Source: Alviniconcha marisindica
Lineage: Eukaryota; Mollusca; Gastropoda; Provannidae
NCBI GenBank assembly: GCA_018857735.1
Contig: JABMCL010001782.1
Span: forward strand, 319,001 to 383,000
Length of the DNA stretch: 64,000 nucleotides
Direction: 5' to 3'
Every line of letters starts with the position of its first letter. The first letter of the stretch is position 1. Positions 13,690 to 25,215 of the stretch are shown here, one piece after another. A program made the translations under genes and the position numbers. The notes below the pieces were generated by a model, which ran no database searches, was not told the DNA's origin, and saw nothing but the letters and a program-made list of their open reading frames with translations.

Positions 13690-14600
13690 ACAGTCCCTGC
13701 AGCGGACAAGCTCTGTGCACAGTCCCAGTCAGTCCCTACAGCGGACAAGCTCTATGCACAGTCCCAGTCAGTCCCTACAGCGGACAAGCTCTATGCACAG
13801 TCCCAGTCCCTCGAGCGGACAAGCTCTATGCACAGTCCCAGTCAGTCCCTACAGCGGACAAGCTCTATGCACAGTCCCAGTCCCTCGAGCGGACAAGCTC
13901 TATACACAGTCCCAGTCCCTCGAGCCGACAAGCTCTGTGCACAGTCCCAGTCCCTCGAGCGAACAAGCTCTATGCACAGTCCCAGTCCCTCGAGCGGACA
14001 AGCTCTATGCCGGGCACAGTCCCAGTCCCTAGAGCGGACAAGCTCTATGCACAGTCCCAGTCCCTAGACTGAGCGGACAAGCTCAGTCTATGCACAGTCC
14101 CAGTCCAATGAGCGGACAAGCTCTATGCACAGTCCCAGTCCCTAGAGCGGACAAGCTCTATGCACAGTCCCAGTCCCTAGAGCGGACAAGCTCTATGCAC
14201 AGTCCCGGTCCCTAAAGCGGACAAGCTCTATGCACAGTCCCTAGAGCGGACAAGCGCTATGCACAGTCCACAGAGCGGACCAGCTCTGTGCACGGAGCAG
14301 ACAAGCTATATGCACAGTCCGCACAGAGCGGACAAGCTCTATGCACAGTCCCTAGAGCGGACAAGCTCTATGCACAGCCGTCCATAGAGCGGACGACTGA
14401 AGTGATATGTACAGTCCACAGAGCGGACAAACTATATGCACAGTCCATAGAGTGGACAAGCTCTATGCACAGTCCATAGAGTGGACACACTCCATGCACA
14501 GTCCACAGAGGGGACAAGCTATATGCACAGTCCATAGAGCGGACAAGCTCTATGCACACAGTCCGCAGAGCTTGTCCGCTCTATGCACAGTTCATAGGCG
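13690..14600 (+). repeat. Minisatellite, about 26 units of 30-39 bp
   Basis: The core agcggacaagctctatgcac is followed by a variable agtcccagtccct or agtccatag linker. Longer units (39 bp, with agtcagtccctac) dominate on the left and shorter ones on the right, giving open but meaningless frames on both strands. The last unit is partly inverted (gagcttgtccgctctatgca at about 14568-14587). Confidence 0.92.
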
Positions 14601-14712
14601 GCTGCGCAGTCCGGCGCCACGCGGTTGCAACCACCCTGCCCCAGGTATGGATAGATGATGTTGCGCGGGTAGGCCGATGTGTCAGTCAGCCAGTTTGTGT
14701 GCGGAGCAAGTT

Positions 14713-14816
14713 CAATGTTGCTTTACGTCCACAGAGGCGGGTATGCCGGAGGTGGGGGAGGGAGTGGGGCGGGGCAGGACGGCAACCTCCACTTTCGCAC
14801 AAATCCTGAGCTCTTA
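14713..14816 (-). mobile_element. SINE/LINE 3'-tail fragment
   Basis: Carries gctttacgtccacagaggcg, then caacctccactttcgcac and aatcctgagctc. It shares the acgtccacag start and the cacctcgactttc-like segment with fragments at 32.47 kb and 33.93 kb. Confidence 0.5.
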
Positions 14817-15560
14817 AACGCGGGTCAAGATCTGTGCGAAATATATGCTGACACAGTGAGTGAGTGAGTGTGTGTGTGTGTGACGGCAGTGCCTGTGTGT
14901 GAACACCGTCACTGAATCGACTGACGTGACTGTGTCGTGTGTGCTTGTGAAAGACTGACACTGAGAGACTAAGATGTGTGTGTGTGTGTGGTGGGGGGGG
15001 GGGGGGGGGGGGATCTGAGTGAGATGTGTCTGTGCCGCATCAACGGTGTTGGCACCTCTGACTCTAAGCACGTGTGTGGGTGTGCGTCGTTGACCGCCTG
15101 AACTTGGCCGACTTCTGGAGCGGCTCCGTTGTGACGGTCCGACATTTCCGAGGAAAGCGCCACGCATCGTTCAGTACAGAGACACTACAGTAGCCTGCAG
15201 CAAGTAGTGTAGCGAGTGTCTCGTTTCAGTGCAAGGACTTACGGCGGTATTTCGGTAAGTCGGCCATGGATCGGTGTGGCCCTGCCTACAGACACACAGA
15301 TCAGAAGTGAAAGGACTGAGACAGGCAAAACTGCAGCCTGAGAAAGGCCGGAACTAAAGAAAACTCCAATAACGCACGATTGACAGGCCCGCTAAGACGG
15401 TATTTTCAGTCACTCCCATAACTTAACAAAAACAAACCTGAACTGAACTATTAGCTGACTGACGTCACTACTACGGTATGAGCCGTATCGAGTCAGTCAC
15501 TAACTGTGACTGACCAACCTCAGACTCAGTGTCAGTCACTGACTGCGGCACCAACAGGCT
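14817..15560. other. No gene seen; GT runs and a poly-G
   Basis: Short GT microsatellites at about 14860-14882 and 14971-14990, followed by a poly-G at about 14992-15012. Repeated agtcactgactg-like motifs lie near 15480-15600. There is no recognisable exon. Confidence 0.5.
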
Positions 15561-15763
15561 GTGAGTGACAACGGGCGCTTAGGCCGACTGAGTCAGTCAT
15601 GTCCCGGTACACACGATCATATGATGGTTCCGATAATGAGGACTGCATATGTAACCGGCGGACCTGCCAGAGATACTACAGCACAGTACAGACATACAAA
15701 AAAACTAGACGGTGCTAAGTCTTACCATCTCCTCCCCCCCCCCCCCCCTCCATACGTTTGTTA

Positions 15764-16072
15764 GTAAGTAAACATAGTGCTTAACGTCCACAGAAACCGT
15801 AAGGCTTATTGGGGACAGGGGGAAGGGGTTATGGAGGTGGGGGAAGAGAGAGACTATTATACCTATCGCTACGTGATACCGTGTAACCCCCAGAATGACT
15901 CCTGCATTAAGATGGGCAGTGATGAGAGCCATTTTAATCAGTGTTTCATTGCTGAATTGTGAATCCGATTCGGCTCTCCTTTGCTCTCCTTTCTCTTAAA
16001 AAAAATTGTGGTCTGTGGACATCGGATTCCCAGCGGCATAACGCCTTACCGCTAAGCCAAACCGGCTCACCG
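15764..16072 (-). mobile_element. tRNA-derived SINE, family B, full-length minus-strand copy
   Basis: Reverse complement of the 30.6 kb copy: it starts with the taagtaaacat tail, then gcttaacgtccacagaaacc and the gggggtt body, and ends with the tRNA-like head gtttggcttagcggtaaggc at the right. The box B region is damaged (gggaatccgatg in place of the usual sequence). Confidence 0.85.
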
Positions 16073-16817
16073 CATTTCAGTGTCAGTGCAGAGAGGTCTC
16101 ACTTTTGTGTGAGTGAGCGACGAAAGGGCGACTTGACTCGTCACAATGACCGATTCGGGGGAAGCGATTTATGATTAGGCCAGGCTATGTCGGCCTACCC
16201 TCGGATGATGATACCGACACGCTTATGCTCGGCAGTGGTCGGGCTGTCGAGTTGAGTCGCGGCGGAATATAATAAGCGGAATGATACGCAAAAAATATAA
16301 CACTTATCCGGCGTCAGTTTTGTAACGCGTCATCCTGCTATTAGGCTACAAGTAACACAAAACTGATGGGGTTACGTGCACCCGACCAAAGAAGTGAACT
16401 GAGCTATCACTCATGTCAGTGATGAGGACATTGCGACCGATTCTTGTCATTGCCGTACAACTGACTTTCGCCAACCCGGCTTTGCAGTGCCGCAACTACT
16501 CGGTCGTATTGTAACGGTCGGATAATAAATCCCGCTTGGAAGCTAGATCAGACTTTCCCAGTCTACAACTTGAAGGAATTACCGCTGAGTCATTTAGTTC
16601 ATCAGTTTCAGTCAGTAATTCTGATGAACCAATGTCGGATTTTCTTCTTCTTACTAGAAATGCATAGCTGCCGTCCGGTAGCGGTCATGGGCAAAACTGA
16701 TTGAACGAGAGCATTCGTACTGGGAGCAGTGTGTCTGTGTGTGTGTGACAGTGTAGTGTAGTGTGTGTGACAGTGTAGTGTATGTGTGTGTGTGTGGTGT
16801 GTGTGTGTGTGTGTGAG

Positions 16818-16853
<36 letters not shown>

Positions 16854-17145
16854 GCCGGGGAGTGTATGTGCGTGTGTATGCCCATCAGTTTTGAGACTAG
16901 GTAGGCATACGTACGCCGCGCGTGTCATGTAAGTTACAACCCTAGCTATCACTGATGTGGACACTTGACCACGCCGTGCAGCAAGGTGGTTAACAGTAAC
17001 ACTGCCAAGATTTGCTAGCCTGGACCAAGCCCAGCGGTCTGCATCGATCTCTCCCACAGGTATGGCTGGGACAAGAGAGGCTACAGCATATGTAGTGTAG
17101 TGTCTCAGGCTGGGACCCGGACATGCACTCACATTCCGGCTGAAC
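16073..17145. other. No gene seen; GT and GA microsatellites at about 16732-16853
   Basis: gtgtgtgacagtgtagtgta units and GA runs. The minus-strand open frame across them is a repeat artefact. Confidence 0.55.
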
Positions 17146-17152
17146 ATGCGAG

Positions 17153-17575
17153 CTTTGGTTTAAACAAATTTTTATTCATTCATCGTAATCATAATCTCAA
17201 CAAATAAGTACAGGAAACACAAAAGCAATATGCTTATTTGAGTGTTACCTATAGATAAAATGATAATCACACAGACATTTATGATGGCAAGATGGCAAAT
17301 TGTTGTCAAAACATCAGAGGCAACAAAACCAACAAAGACCGAAATGACAACAAAAAACAAACAAACAAGCAAACAAAACAAAAAGCAAAACAACAACAAC
17401 AAAACGGAAGGAGGGGGTGGGGGTTAAAAAAGCAAATAAATGAACTAACCGAATGGTCTGGTGATGTCATAATTATTGATCTGAGAGAGAGAGGGAGAGG
17501 ATTAAAACGTGTACTTCTTCGCTTGTATCATAAACAAATTTTGGCAGACTTTTACAGATTTACAAGCGGTCGATA
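17153..17575 (-). mobile_element. 5'-truncated LINE end, copy A, with 7-bp TSD
   Basis: Near-identical to the 3'UTR of the copy at 18114-18654 over about 400 bp. It breaks off just inside the coding end (acagatttacaagcggtcg). The direct repeat ATGCGAG is at 17146-17152 and 17576-17582. The open frames on both strands here are shadows of this non-coding end. Confidence 0.88.
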
Positions 17576-17582
17576 ATGCGAG

Positions 17583-18104
17583 GTTGGTCCTGAACTTGAC
17601 GACGTGGTAAAAAGAAAGACTGAGAACGTGGCTTGTTTACACTGACACACAGAGTGGTTATGTTGCACCTCATTTTTACTATGTGCTAACTCATGCAGAT
17701 CACGTTCAGTCGAGAACGATATAAATTTGTCCTAGGGCCTGATTACACTCGTGACGCACTGCTGCACTGACACCGATTACATAGCGAAACAGCCCCCAGC
17801 AAGATTTTCAAGTTTGTTCTATTATTGTTTTTTTTAGGTGAAACTGAGAACGAAACATTGATAATACAGGAAGGTAGCCTACATGATGTTAGGCATTCTT
17901 CCGATGAGTTATTTTGACCAAAATCTTCCGAAAGTGATTCTGTACGGTTGACAGGACGTTAAAATCTAGTTAGGTTTACTAGGCTAAAGAAACAACAGAC
18001 TGCTAAAGAAACAACAAGCCTACGTCATGACATTGACAGTCAACTGACCGTCTGCTGTCCTGATCGACACTGATTTGTCATTAAGCTCACACACCTAAAA
18101 CTGA
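17583..18104. other. No gene seen between the two LINE ends
   Basis: Unique-looking A/T-rich sequence between LINE copies A and B, with no open frame of note. Confidence 0.5.
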
Positions 18105-18113
18105 TATATACTT

Positions 18114-18654
18114 GGTTTAAACAAAAATTTATTCATTCATCGTAATCATAAGCTCAACAAATAAGTACAGGAAACACAAAAGCAATATGCTTATTTGAGT
18201 GTTACCTATAGATAAAATGATAATCACACAGACATTTACGATGGCAAGATGGCAAATTGTTGTCAAAACGTCAGAGGCAACAAAACCAACAAAGACCAAA
18301 ATGACAACAAAAAACAAACAAAACAATAGCAACAAAACGGGAGGAGGGTGGGGGTTAAAAAAGCAAATAACTAACCGAATGGTCTAGTAATGTTGTCATA
18401 ATTATTGATCTGAGAGAGAGGGAGAGGATTAAAACGTGTACTTCTTCGCTTGTATCATAAACAAATTTTGGCAGACTTTTACAGATTTAGAAGCGGTCGG
18501 TTTGGCGCAGAAAGTCGTGGACTATAGCAAATATTTTCTTATTAGTTTCTAAATGTAGCTGGTCGTTTCCAAACAGAAGTGTGTTGATATTTCTTTCATT
18601 CTCATCTAGTTTATTACTGGTTTTATTTCTAATACTATTATAAAGGGGACAATG
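18114..18654 (-). mobile_element. 5'-truncated LINE end, copy B, with 9-bp TSD
   Basis: The minus strand reads HCPLYNSIRNKTSNKLDENE and ends KIFAIVHDFLRQTDRF with a stop at 18487, a non-LTR reverse-transcriptase C-terminus. A 3'UTR of about 370 bp follows, ending tgaatgaataaatttttgtt then taaacc. TATATACTT repeats at 18105-18113 and 18655-18663. Confidence 0.85.
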
Positions 18655-18944
18655 TATATACTTCATTTGTAGTCGTGTCATTCTGCTGAACGAAAAGCGC
18701 AGTCATCGTCGGACATCACGCAACATCTTCAAGCACTTGATGTGACTTCCCTAACCCCCCTAACCCCTTTTTTTTTTTTTTTCATTTTTTTCTTTTCTTT
18801 CATTTTTTAAATTATTATTAGGGAAATGAATGGAAAAAAAATCCGGCTGAGGGTCGGAAGAAGTCGCTCCATCTGTAACTTGTACTGGCGCGCTTTAATG
18901 AAATAACAGTTTGCTCTCACTCTGTCTTATGCGGAAGTGGTAAT

Positions 18945-19185
18945 GATATAGGTTAGCGGTAGAGTGCCGGACCCGTGGCCTGAAGGTCGCGGGTTCAAAC
19001 CCCGGCCGGGTTTATGGATTTAAAAACAAAAACAAACAAAAAACACTCTCCAGAGTTAACTTTCTGTACTGACTCCAAAATATTCAGTGTCCGTTCCAAC
19101 CTCGTATTACCGCAGTAACCAGTAAAGGAGTCTGGTCATTATGTCAAGGTGCACTGAGGTGGCAGGTTTACAGCTACATCATGTG
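18945..19185 (+). mobile_element. tRNA-derived SINE, family A, 3'-truncated copy
   Basis: Head ggttagcggtagagtgccgg with a perfect box B GGTTCAAACCCC, then ctccagagttaactttctgt and gtggcaggtttacagcta. The body stops about 135 bp before a minisatellite starts at about 19321. An A-rich (aaaac)n insertion lies after the head. Confidence 0.78.
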
Positions 19186-19320
19186 GCACGTATACATACC
19201 CTTGATCCAGCGATGTCGGAGTGGGATGACTATGCTGTTGCTGTCCAGGCATAGTGTGAGAACTCGATCGTCAGGGACACCAACGAGCTCACGACACGCA
19301 ACTCGTCAGGGAACGTTCGG

Positions 19321-20548
19321 CCCGTTCTTTACATTTAGTTGTCTCTGCTCACCGAGCGGCCCGTGTTCTACATTTAGTCGTCTCTGCTCACCGAGCGGCC
19401 CGTGTTCTACATTTAGTCGTCTCTGCTCACCGTGCGGCCTTTGTTCTACATTTAGTCGTTTCTGCTCACCGCCGGCGGAGCGGCCCGTGTTCTGCATTTA
19501 GTCGTCTCTGCTGTTCTACGTTTAGTAGTCTGATCACCGAGCGGCTCGTGTTCTACATTCAGTCGTCTCTGCTCACCGAGCGGCTCGTGTTCTACATTCA
19601 GTCGTCTCTGCTCACCGAGCGGCTCGTGTTCTACATTCAGTCGTCTCTGCTCACCGAGCGGCTCGTGTTCTACATTCAGTCGTCTCTGCTCACCGAGCGG
19701 CTCGTGTTCTACATTCAGTCGTCTCTGCTCACCCGGAGGGGCCTGTGTTCCACATTCTGTCGTCTCTGCTCACCGTGCGGCCTGTGTTCTACATTTAGTG
19801 GTCTCTGCTCACCGAGCGGCCTGTGTTCTACATTTAGTCGTCTCAGTCTGCTCACCGAGCGGCCCGTGTTCTACATCTTTAGTAGTCTGAGAGCGGCCCG
19901 TTTTACATTTAGTCTCTGCTCACCGAGCGGCCCGTGTTCTACATTTAGTCGTCTGCTCACCGAGCGGCCCGTGTTCTACATTTAGTCGTCTGCTCACCGA
20001 GCGGCCCGTGTTCTACATTTAGTCGTTCTGCTCACCGAGCGGCCCGAGTTCTGCATTTAGTCGTCTGCTAGACGGCAGTTCTACATTTAGTAGTCTGTCA
20101 CCGAGCGGCCCGTGTTCTACATTTAGTCGTCTGCTCACCGAGCGGCCGTGTTCTACATTTAGTGTCTGCTCACCGAGCGGCCCGTGTTCTACATTAGTAG
20201 TCTGCTCACCGAGCGGCCCGTGTTCTACATTTCAGTCGTCTCTGCTCACCGAGCGGCCCGTGTTCTACATTTAGTCGTCTGCTCACCGAGCGGCCCGTGT
20301 TCTACATTTGTCGTCTGCTCACCGAGCGGCCGTGTTCTACATTTAGTGTCTGCTCACCGAGCGGCCGTGTTCTACATTTAGTCGTCTGCTCACCGAGCGG
20401 CCCGTGTTCTACATTTAGTAGTCTGCTCACCGAGCGGCCCGAGTTCTACATTTAGTCGTCTGCTCACCGAGCGGCCCGTGTTCTACATTTAGTCGTCTGC
20501 TCACCGAGCGGCCCGTGTTCTACATTTAGTAGTCTGCTCACCGAGCAC
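19321..20548 (+). repeat. Minisatellite, about 32 units of 33-40 bp
   Basis: The unit is ctgctcaccgagcggcccgt then gttctacatttagtcgtct. The left part has perfect 40-bp units with the variant attcagtcgtct (19540-19735). The right part is shorter and noisier. Frames on both strands are repeat artefacts. Confidence 0.95.
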
Positions 20549-20745
20549 TATGCCGACTGATCCTCGGCTTTAGAAGAAAGCAACAATTTCGTGTGTGACG
20601 ACTATCATTATCAGGAAGGGATGCGCAAAAAGCGGACCGCCAAATGTTACAGCTGGCCTGAAGGCGACCACAGCCGCTTTGACATTTCTGTTCGGGTGAA
20701 GTGAGCACTGACGCGTGCCGAACTTCAAAGAGGACGCGGCGTGCG

Positions 20746-20862
20746 ACAGGGGAGTTAAACACTTTATATTTTGTGCAGGGGAGTTAAACACTTTACATTT
20801 TGTGCAGGGGAGTTAAACACTTTACATTTTGTGCAGGGGAGTTAAACACTTTACATTTGGTA
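20746..20862 (+). repeat. 29-bp unit, four tandem copies
   Basis: caggggagttaaacacttta followed by cattttgtg, nearly identical between copies. Confidence 0.92.
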
Positions 20863-21201
20863 CAGCTAGTCCTGTTACTGAAGTGTCCCCTCCTCCCCCA
20901 TCAATTTCTACATTATAAACAGATCAAAATGATTTTGATCTCTTAGTCTACATGTCGGACACTGAGATCATATTCAGTTTCAGAGGGCTAGTTCCTTTAC
21001 TGAACACCGTGCCAAGGGTCCCCCTTCCCAGGTATGATACACTGACATGTGCATGCGAGGAGTGCCTATGACTCAACCGCCAGTGATCCATAACTGATAG
21101 TGGACGTGGTGGTGGTGGTGGTGACGGAGGCTTTTTTTTCACGCGCACCGCACCCCGAGGATTATGGGGAAAGATCGACTCACGCGGCCTCTCCAATTTC
21201 A

Positions 21202-21225
21202 CATGGACCTATATATAGGTCCATG
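21202..21225. mobile_element. Tiny palindromic element, copy 1 (24 bp, perfect)
   Basis: A perfect palindrome made of CATGGACC, TATATATA and GGTCCATG. Flanks are CAATTTCA on the left and GAATTTCA on the right, 7 of 8 identical as a direct repeat. This is the shortest copy. Confidence 0.75.
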
Positions 21226-21303
21226 GAATTTCAGGTCGGCGCATCGCTCCAACCATAGGGCTTATCCGCACTATGCTCCAACGCATGCATATGATTTACA
21301 CTG

Positions 21304-21306
<3 letters not shown>

Positions 21307-21370
<64 letters not shown>
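21307..21370 (+). repeat. (GA)n microsatellite
   Basis: About 63 bp of uninterrupted GA. Confidence 0.95.
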
Positions 21371-21375
<5 letters not shown>

Positions 21376-21617
21376 TGTGTGTGACGTTTGTGTGTGCGTG
21401 CGGGCACTGACTCTGAGTGTGTGTGCGTGCGTTTGGCCGCACGTGAGTATGTGGGTTGAACTTTTATTTGTCTTAGTTTTAGACTGACGTAGGACCATAT
21501 AATTATATGTTCATTTTACTATATAAGTTTAACGTTATCTAGACTGACGTGTGGGTGGCTGGGCGGGTGTGCAAACGCGCGTGTTTCAGTGTGTGCGTGC
21601 GGGCGCGTGAGTGTGTG

Positions 21618-22008
21618 TGTGTGTGTGGGGGGGGGTGACTCTTAAGTGTGTATGCATGTTAACGCTGGTGTGTGTGTGTGTGGGGGGGGGGGACTTTTAA
21701 GTGTGTATGCATGTTAACGCTGGTGTGGGGGTGTGTGACTTTTAAGTGTGTATGCATGTTAACGCTGGTGGTGTGTGTGGTGGGGGGGGGGGGGGGACTT
21801 TAAGTGTGTATGCATGTTAACGTGTGTGGGGGGGGAGAGGGGGGGACTTTTAAGTGTGTATGCATGTTAACGCTGGTGTGTGTGTAGGGGGAGAGGGGGG
21901 GACTTTTAAGTGTGTATGCATGTCAACGCTGGTGTGTGTGTGTGTGGGGGGGGGGGGGGTTAAGTGTATATGCATATGCATGTTAACGTGGTGAGTGTGT
22001 GTGGGTGT
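21618..22008 (+). repeat. G-rich minisatellite, about seven units of 45-60 bp
   Basis: Each unit has a GT run, a G run of 7-14, then acttttaagtgtgtatgcat and gttaacgctg. The G and GT lengths vary while the unique part is conserved. Confidence 0.9.
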
Positions 22009-22696
22009 GTTTTCTAAATCGGCGAACCGGGGGTGTCATTTTTAATTATGTTAGTTAAGGCATGTCCGCGTTGTCGTTTGCTTATGATTGTATGTTTACC
22101 GCCCTTCAAGCCATTTTCCTTTCTCACGGTCAAACTTCCGGCTACGCAATGTTTAAAACATTGTTTAAAGTGGAGCCATTAGCTCACGCGTACCACTTTC
22201 ATAGAGATATAAAATGAACCGCGTATTTGAAAACAAAATTTGGATCCTACCTTTAGACTGATCTTATTTATTGTTTCATTGTTGTTGTTGTTGTATCCCT
22301 TCTACGGGTTAGACAACAAAACATGTGTTGAGAAGGTTAGTTCTATTGGGGAAAAAAGAAAAAGAAAAAAAGAGTCAAGTCACGGCAACCTTTTCTTTCA
22401 TAGGGAAGGCTAATATTCTCTGCGGTGACGGAGCAGATGCTCGAGTGATGAGCCAATGCTGCAGTACGCTAAAGTGATACATTTACCCCGTGCCAAGTGC
22501 CTATATTATAGTCATTGTGTATCGGTCTACTTCACACCAGAGTTGTTGTGGTAATCAGATAGGGACGGGGATGGATTCCTCCACGCGTCAGTCTGCCTGT
22601 CCTAATGCGTTTCCAGGTCAATGGCCAATTAAGCCGGCTCTTCAGCCACTTTGCAGCCAGCCCCACACTGAGCACGACTAGCCTGTGGCCACAGGC

Positions 22697-23560
22697 ACTC
22701 GACTACGGTCAATTACCCTTCGGCGGTCGTCACCGACACCTTTCGATATTCACTGTGATAATATACTCAAGCTCAAAAATTAAGAAACTTTTTTCAATAA
22801 ATCAATGCACAGAAGTTAAAACCTCCATTGACTTTCTTGACTACGGTCAATTACCCTTCAGCGGTCGTCACTGACACGTTTCGATATTCTCTGTGATAAT
22901 ATACTCAAGCTCAAAAGTTAAGAAACTTTTCACAACAAATCAATGCACAGCAGTTCAAACCTCCATTGACTTTCTCGACTAAGGTCTCGACTACAGTCAG
23001 TTGCCTTTCAAGAGTTGTTCAAACAATATGAACTCATTAATATTTAAAGCTGTCCAAGACTTCATTACCCAGTCCGGCCATTTTGCCATGGAATGACAAA
23101 CTCAATTAAATAGTTACTGGCAGCGCATAAGAGCATTCTCTCTCTCTCTTTCTCTCTCTCTCTCTTGATTTTTGACTGATTTTTGTTGTTGTTTTCATGT
23201 TGTTTAATATAAACATACATACCCGTTGTTGCAAAATGAATTAATTAGTAAATTATGTTTGTGAGCATTTACTATAAGCCTAGCTTGTTTAATGCTCATA
23301 CAATGATTTTGATTGTCTATATTTTCATGAATGTAAATAAACTTTGTTTAAACCAAGAGTTGTTCCTGGCACCTTTCGATGTTCACTGTGATAATATACT
23401 CAAGCCCAAAAGTTAAGCAACAAATTTTACAAAATAAGTCCCTGTTCAGAAGTTCAAACCTCCATTGAATTTCTCGACCACAGTCAGTTACCTTTCAAGA
23501 GTTGTTACTGGCACTTGTTCTCTGTGATAATATACTCAAGCTGGAAAGGTAAGCAAATTT
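22697..23560 (+). repeat. 142-bp tandem repeat, about four copies, split by a LINE
   Basis: The unit contains actacggtcaattacccttc, cacctttcgatattcactgt, gataatatactcaagct and aaacctccattgactttct. Copies start near 22700, 22842, 22982 and about 23470, with the third interrupted by the LINE end at 23021-23353. Confidence 0.85.
23021..23353 (+). mobile_element. 5'-truncated LINE end with 12-bp TSD, inserted in a tandem repeat
   Basis: Starts inside the coding end (NSLIFKAVQDFITQSGHFAME, similar to IFAIVHDFLRQTDRF of the LINE at 18.5 kb), continues through a (CT)n stretch and ends aatgtaaataaactttgttt, then aaacc. The direct repeat CAAGAGTTGTTC is at 23009-23020 and 23354-23365, and it splits one 142-bp tandem unit. 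Confidence 0.85.
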
Positions 23561-24039
23561 TTACAACAATGCACAGATGTTCAAACCTGCATTAGCTTTC
23601 TTCCACAAAACCTCTAGAGGCGGAAGGCTTATTCACTGGTCTCTGTGTCCATTCAACATGCAATTCACTGGTCTTTTACCTATATTCAACATGCAGTTCC
23701 CTGGCCTCTCTACCTCCATTCAACATGCTATCAATTCCACGTGTACTTATCATCGTGTGAAGGAAATGTGAGAAACGTGTCCGATCTGTGTGTATAACAG
23801 GGAGGGGGGGATATAGAAAGAGAGGCTAGGTTTGCCAGTAAGTATTACGTACGTACGGGTGAAACAAACCAGGTTCAGGAGTCATTCATCTGATGCCACC
23901 AGATCGAAAAGCCTTGGCTTCGTACAGCATGCAATTGCTAGACAGTTTCAAGTATACTTTTGCAGTCAGCAGGCTTTTTGCCAAGTATACAATCAGGAAA
24001 TGTCAAAGACATCCAGAAAAGTGATCGTTCACAGTGTCA

Positions 24040-25080
24040 CTGATCCGACAAATCATCATCGACTGTCTGAAATTGTTATCTAGTGACATTATTTGATGAG
24101 AGTCCTTAGACTTATTTGATACAAATTAAACTCCTTGCTTCTCAAACGGTTGCTTATCTTTTTGGCTTGAGTGTAGTAAGAGTGTGTCTACGGCCTCTGA
24201 GATACGCGAAGAATGGCAAAGTATTAAATCAACAATTGAACAAAGGATTAATTAACCCAAACCAGGCGCCTTTTTGTCTCCGGACACTATTTCGTTTTCA
24301 TCACTAGTGTTGCTTGAAGTAGCACTCTTGTAATGCATATGACTAGAATTGCCCTGAGATGATCCAGAGCAGTTGCGGGGACGTTCTTTCTTCTTCTATT
24401 TTTTAGTTTTGTTTCCATGTTGCTTAATCCACAGAAGCCACTTACGGCTTCTTAAGGAAGGACTTATTTGATCTAAACTCCTTACTTCTTAAACGGTTGC
24501 TTATCTTTCTGACTTGAGTGTAGTAGGAGTGTGTCTACGGACTCTGAGATACGCGAAGAATGGCAAAGTATTTAATCAACAGCTGAACAAAGGATTAATT
24601 AACCCAAACCAGGCGCCTGTGTGTCTCCGGACATTATTTTGTTTCCATCACTAGTGTTGCTTGAAGTAGCACTCTTGTAAGAGATGCCTATCGCTAGAAT
24701 TGCCCTGAGATGACCCCGAGCAGTTGCGGGGACGTTCTTTCTTCTTCTTCTTCTTTTAATTTTTTTATGTTGCTTAATCCACGGAAGCCACTTAGGGCTT
24801 ATTAGGGAAGGACCTTTTTGATGAGAATTAGACTTCTTACTTCTTAAATGGTTGCTTATCTTTTTGGCTTGAGAGTGTGTCTACGGCTTCCGAGATATGC
24901 GAGGAATGGCAAAGTATCAAATCAACAACCGAACAAAGGATTAATGAAGCGAAACCAGGCGCCTGTGTTTCCGGACATTTGTTTCTAGCACTAGTGTCGA
25001 TTAGTGAAGCAGCACTCTTGTAAGAGATTCCTGTCAATAGAATCGCCCTGCGGTGAACTCGAGCAGTTGATGGGACGTTT
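24040..25080 (+). repeat. About 352-bp tandem triplication
   Basis: Three copies (from about 24115, 24467 and 24819) share aaacggttgcttatcttt, gagatacgcgaagaatggca, aaccaggcgcct and cactagtgttgcttgaagta. Each ends with a degraded SINE tail (gttgcttaatccacagaagc). A diverged single relative of the left edge lies at about 44430-44560 in DYNC2LI1 intron 7. Confidence 0.85.
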
Positions 25081-25104
25081 TTTTCTCTCTTTTTTCTTTC
25101 TTTT

Positions 25105-25215
25105 CTTGTTGCGTAACGTCCACAGAAACCACATACAGCTTATTGGGGTGGGGTGGGGTGGGGTGGGGTGGGGTGGAATAGCTCAGCTTTGCGCCGCGAC
25201 CCGTAAAGACCGAAG
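25105..25215 (-). mobile_element. SINE/LINE 3'-tail fragment with (GGGGT)n
   Basis: Contains gcgtaacgtccacagaaacc, then cagcttattgggg and an expanded (GGGGT)n run (about 25145-25176). After it comes gtaaagaccgaagagaccgt, which also occurs after the SINE at 30.95 kb in diverged form. Confidence 0.55.

Noticed and set aside
13681..14067. Repeat protein with RTSSMHSPSQ units on the plus strand
   Set aside because: The unit length is not constant modulo 3, frames switch between units and the reverse strand is open too; this is a minisatellite.
17172..17402. Membrane-protein-like minus-strand frame, repeated at 18129-18335
   Set aside because: It lies in the 3' non-coding end of a LINE whose ORF stops upstream; the hydrophobic reading comes from A/T-rich sequence.
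19548..19985. Repeat protein LLTERLVFYIQSS
   Set aside because: Short 40-bp units give a frame only where copies are perfect; no start context, domain or splice sites.
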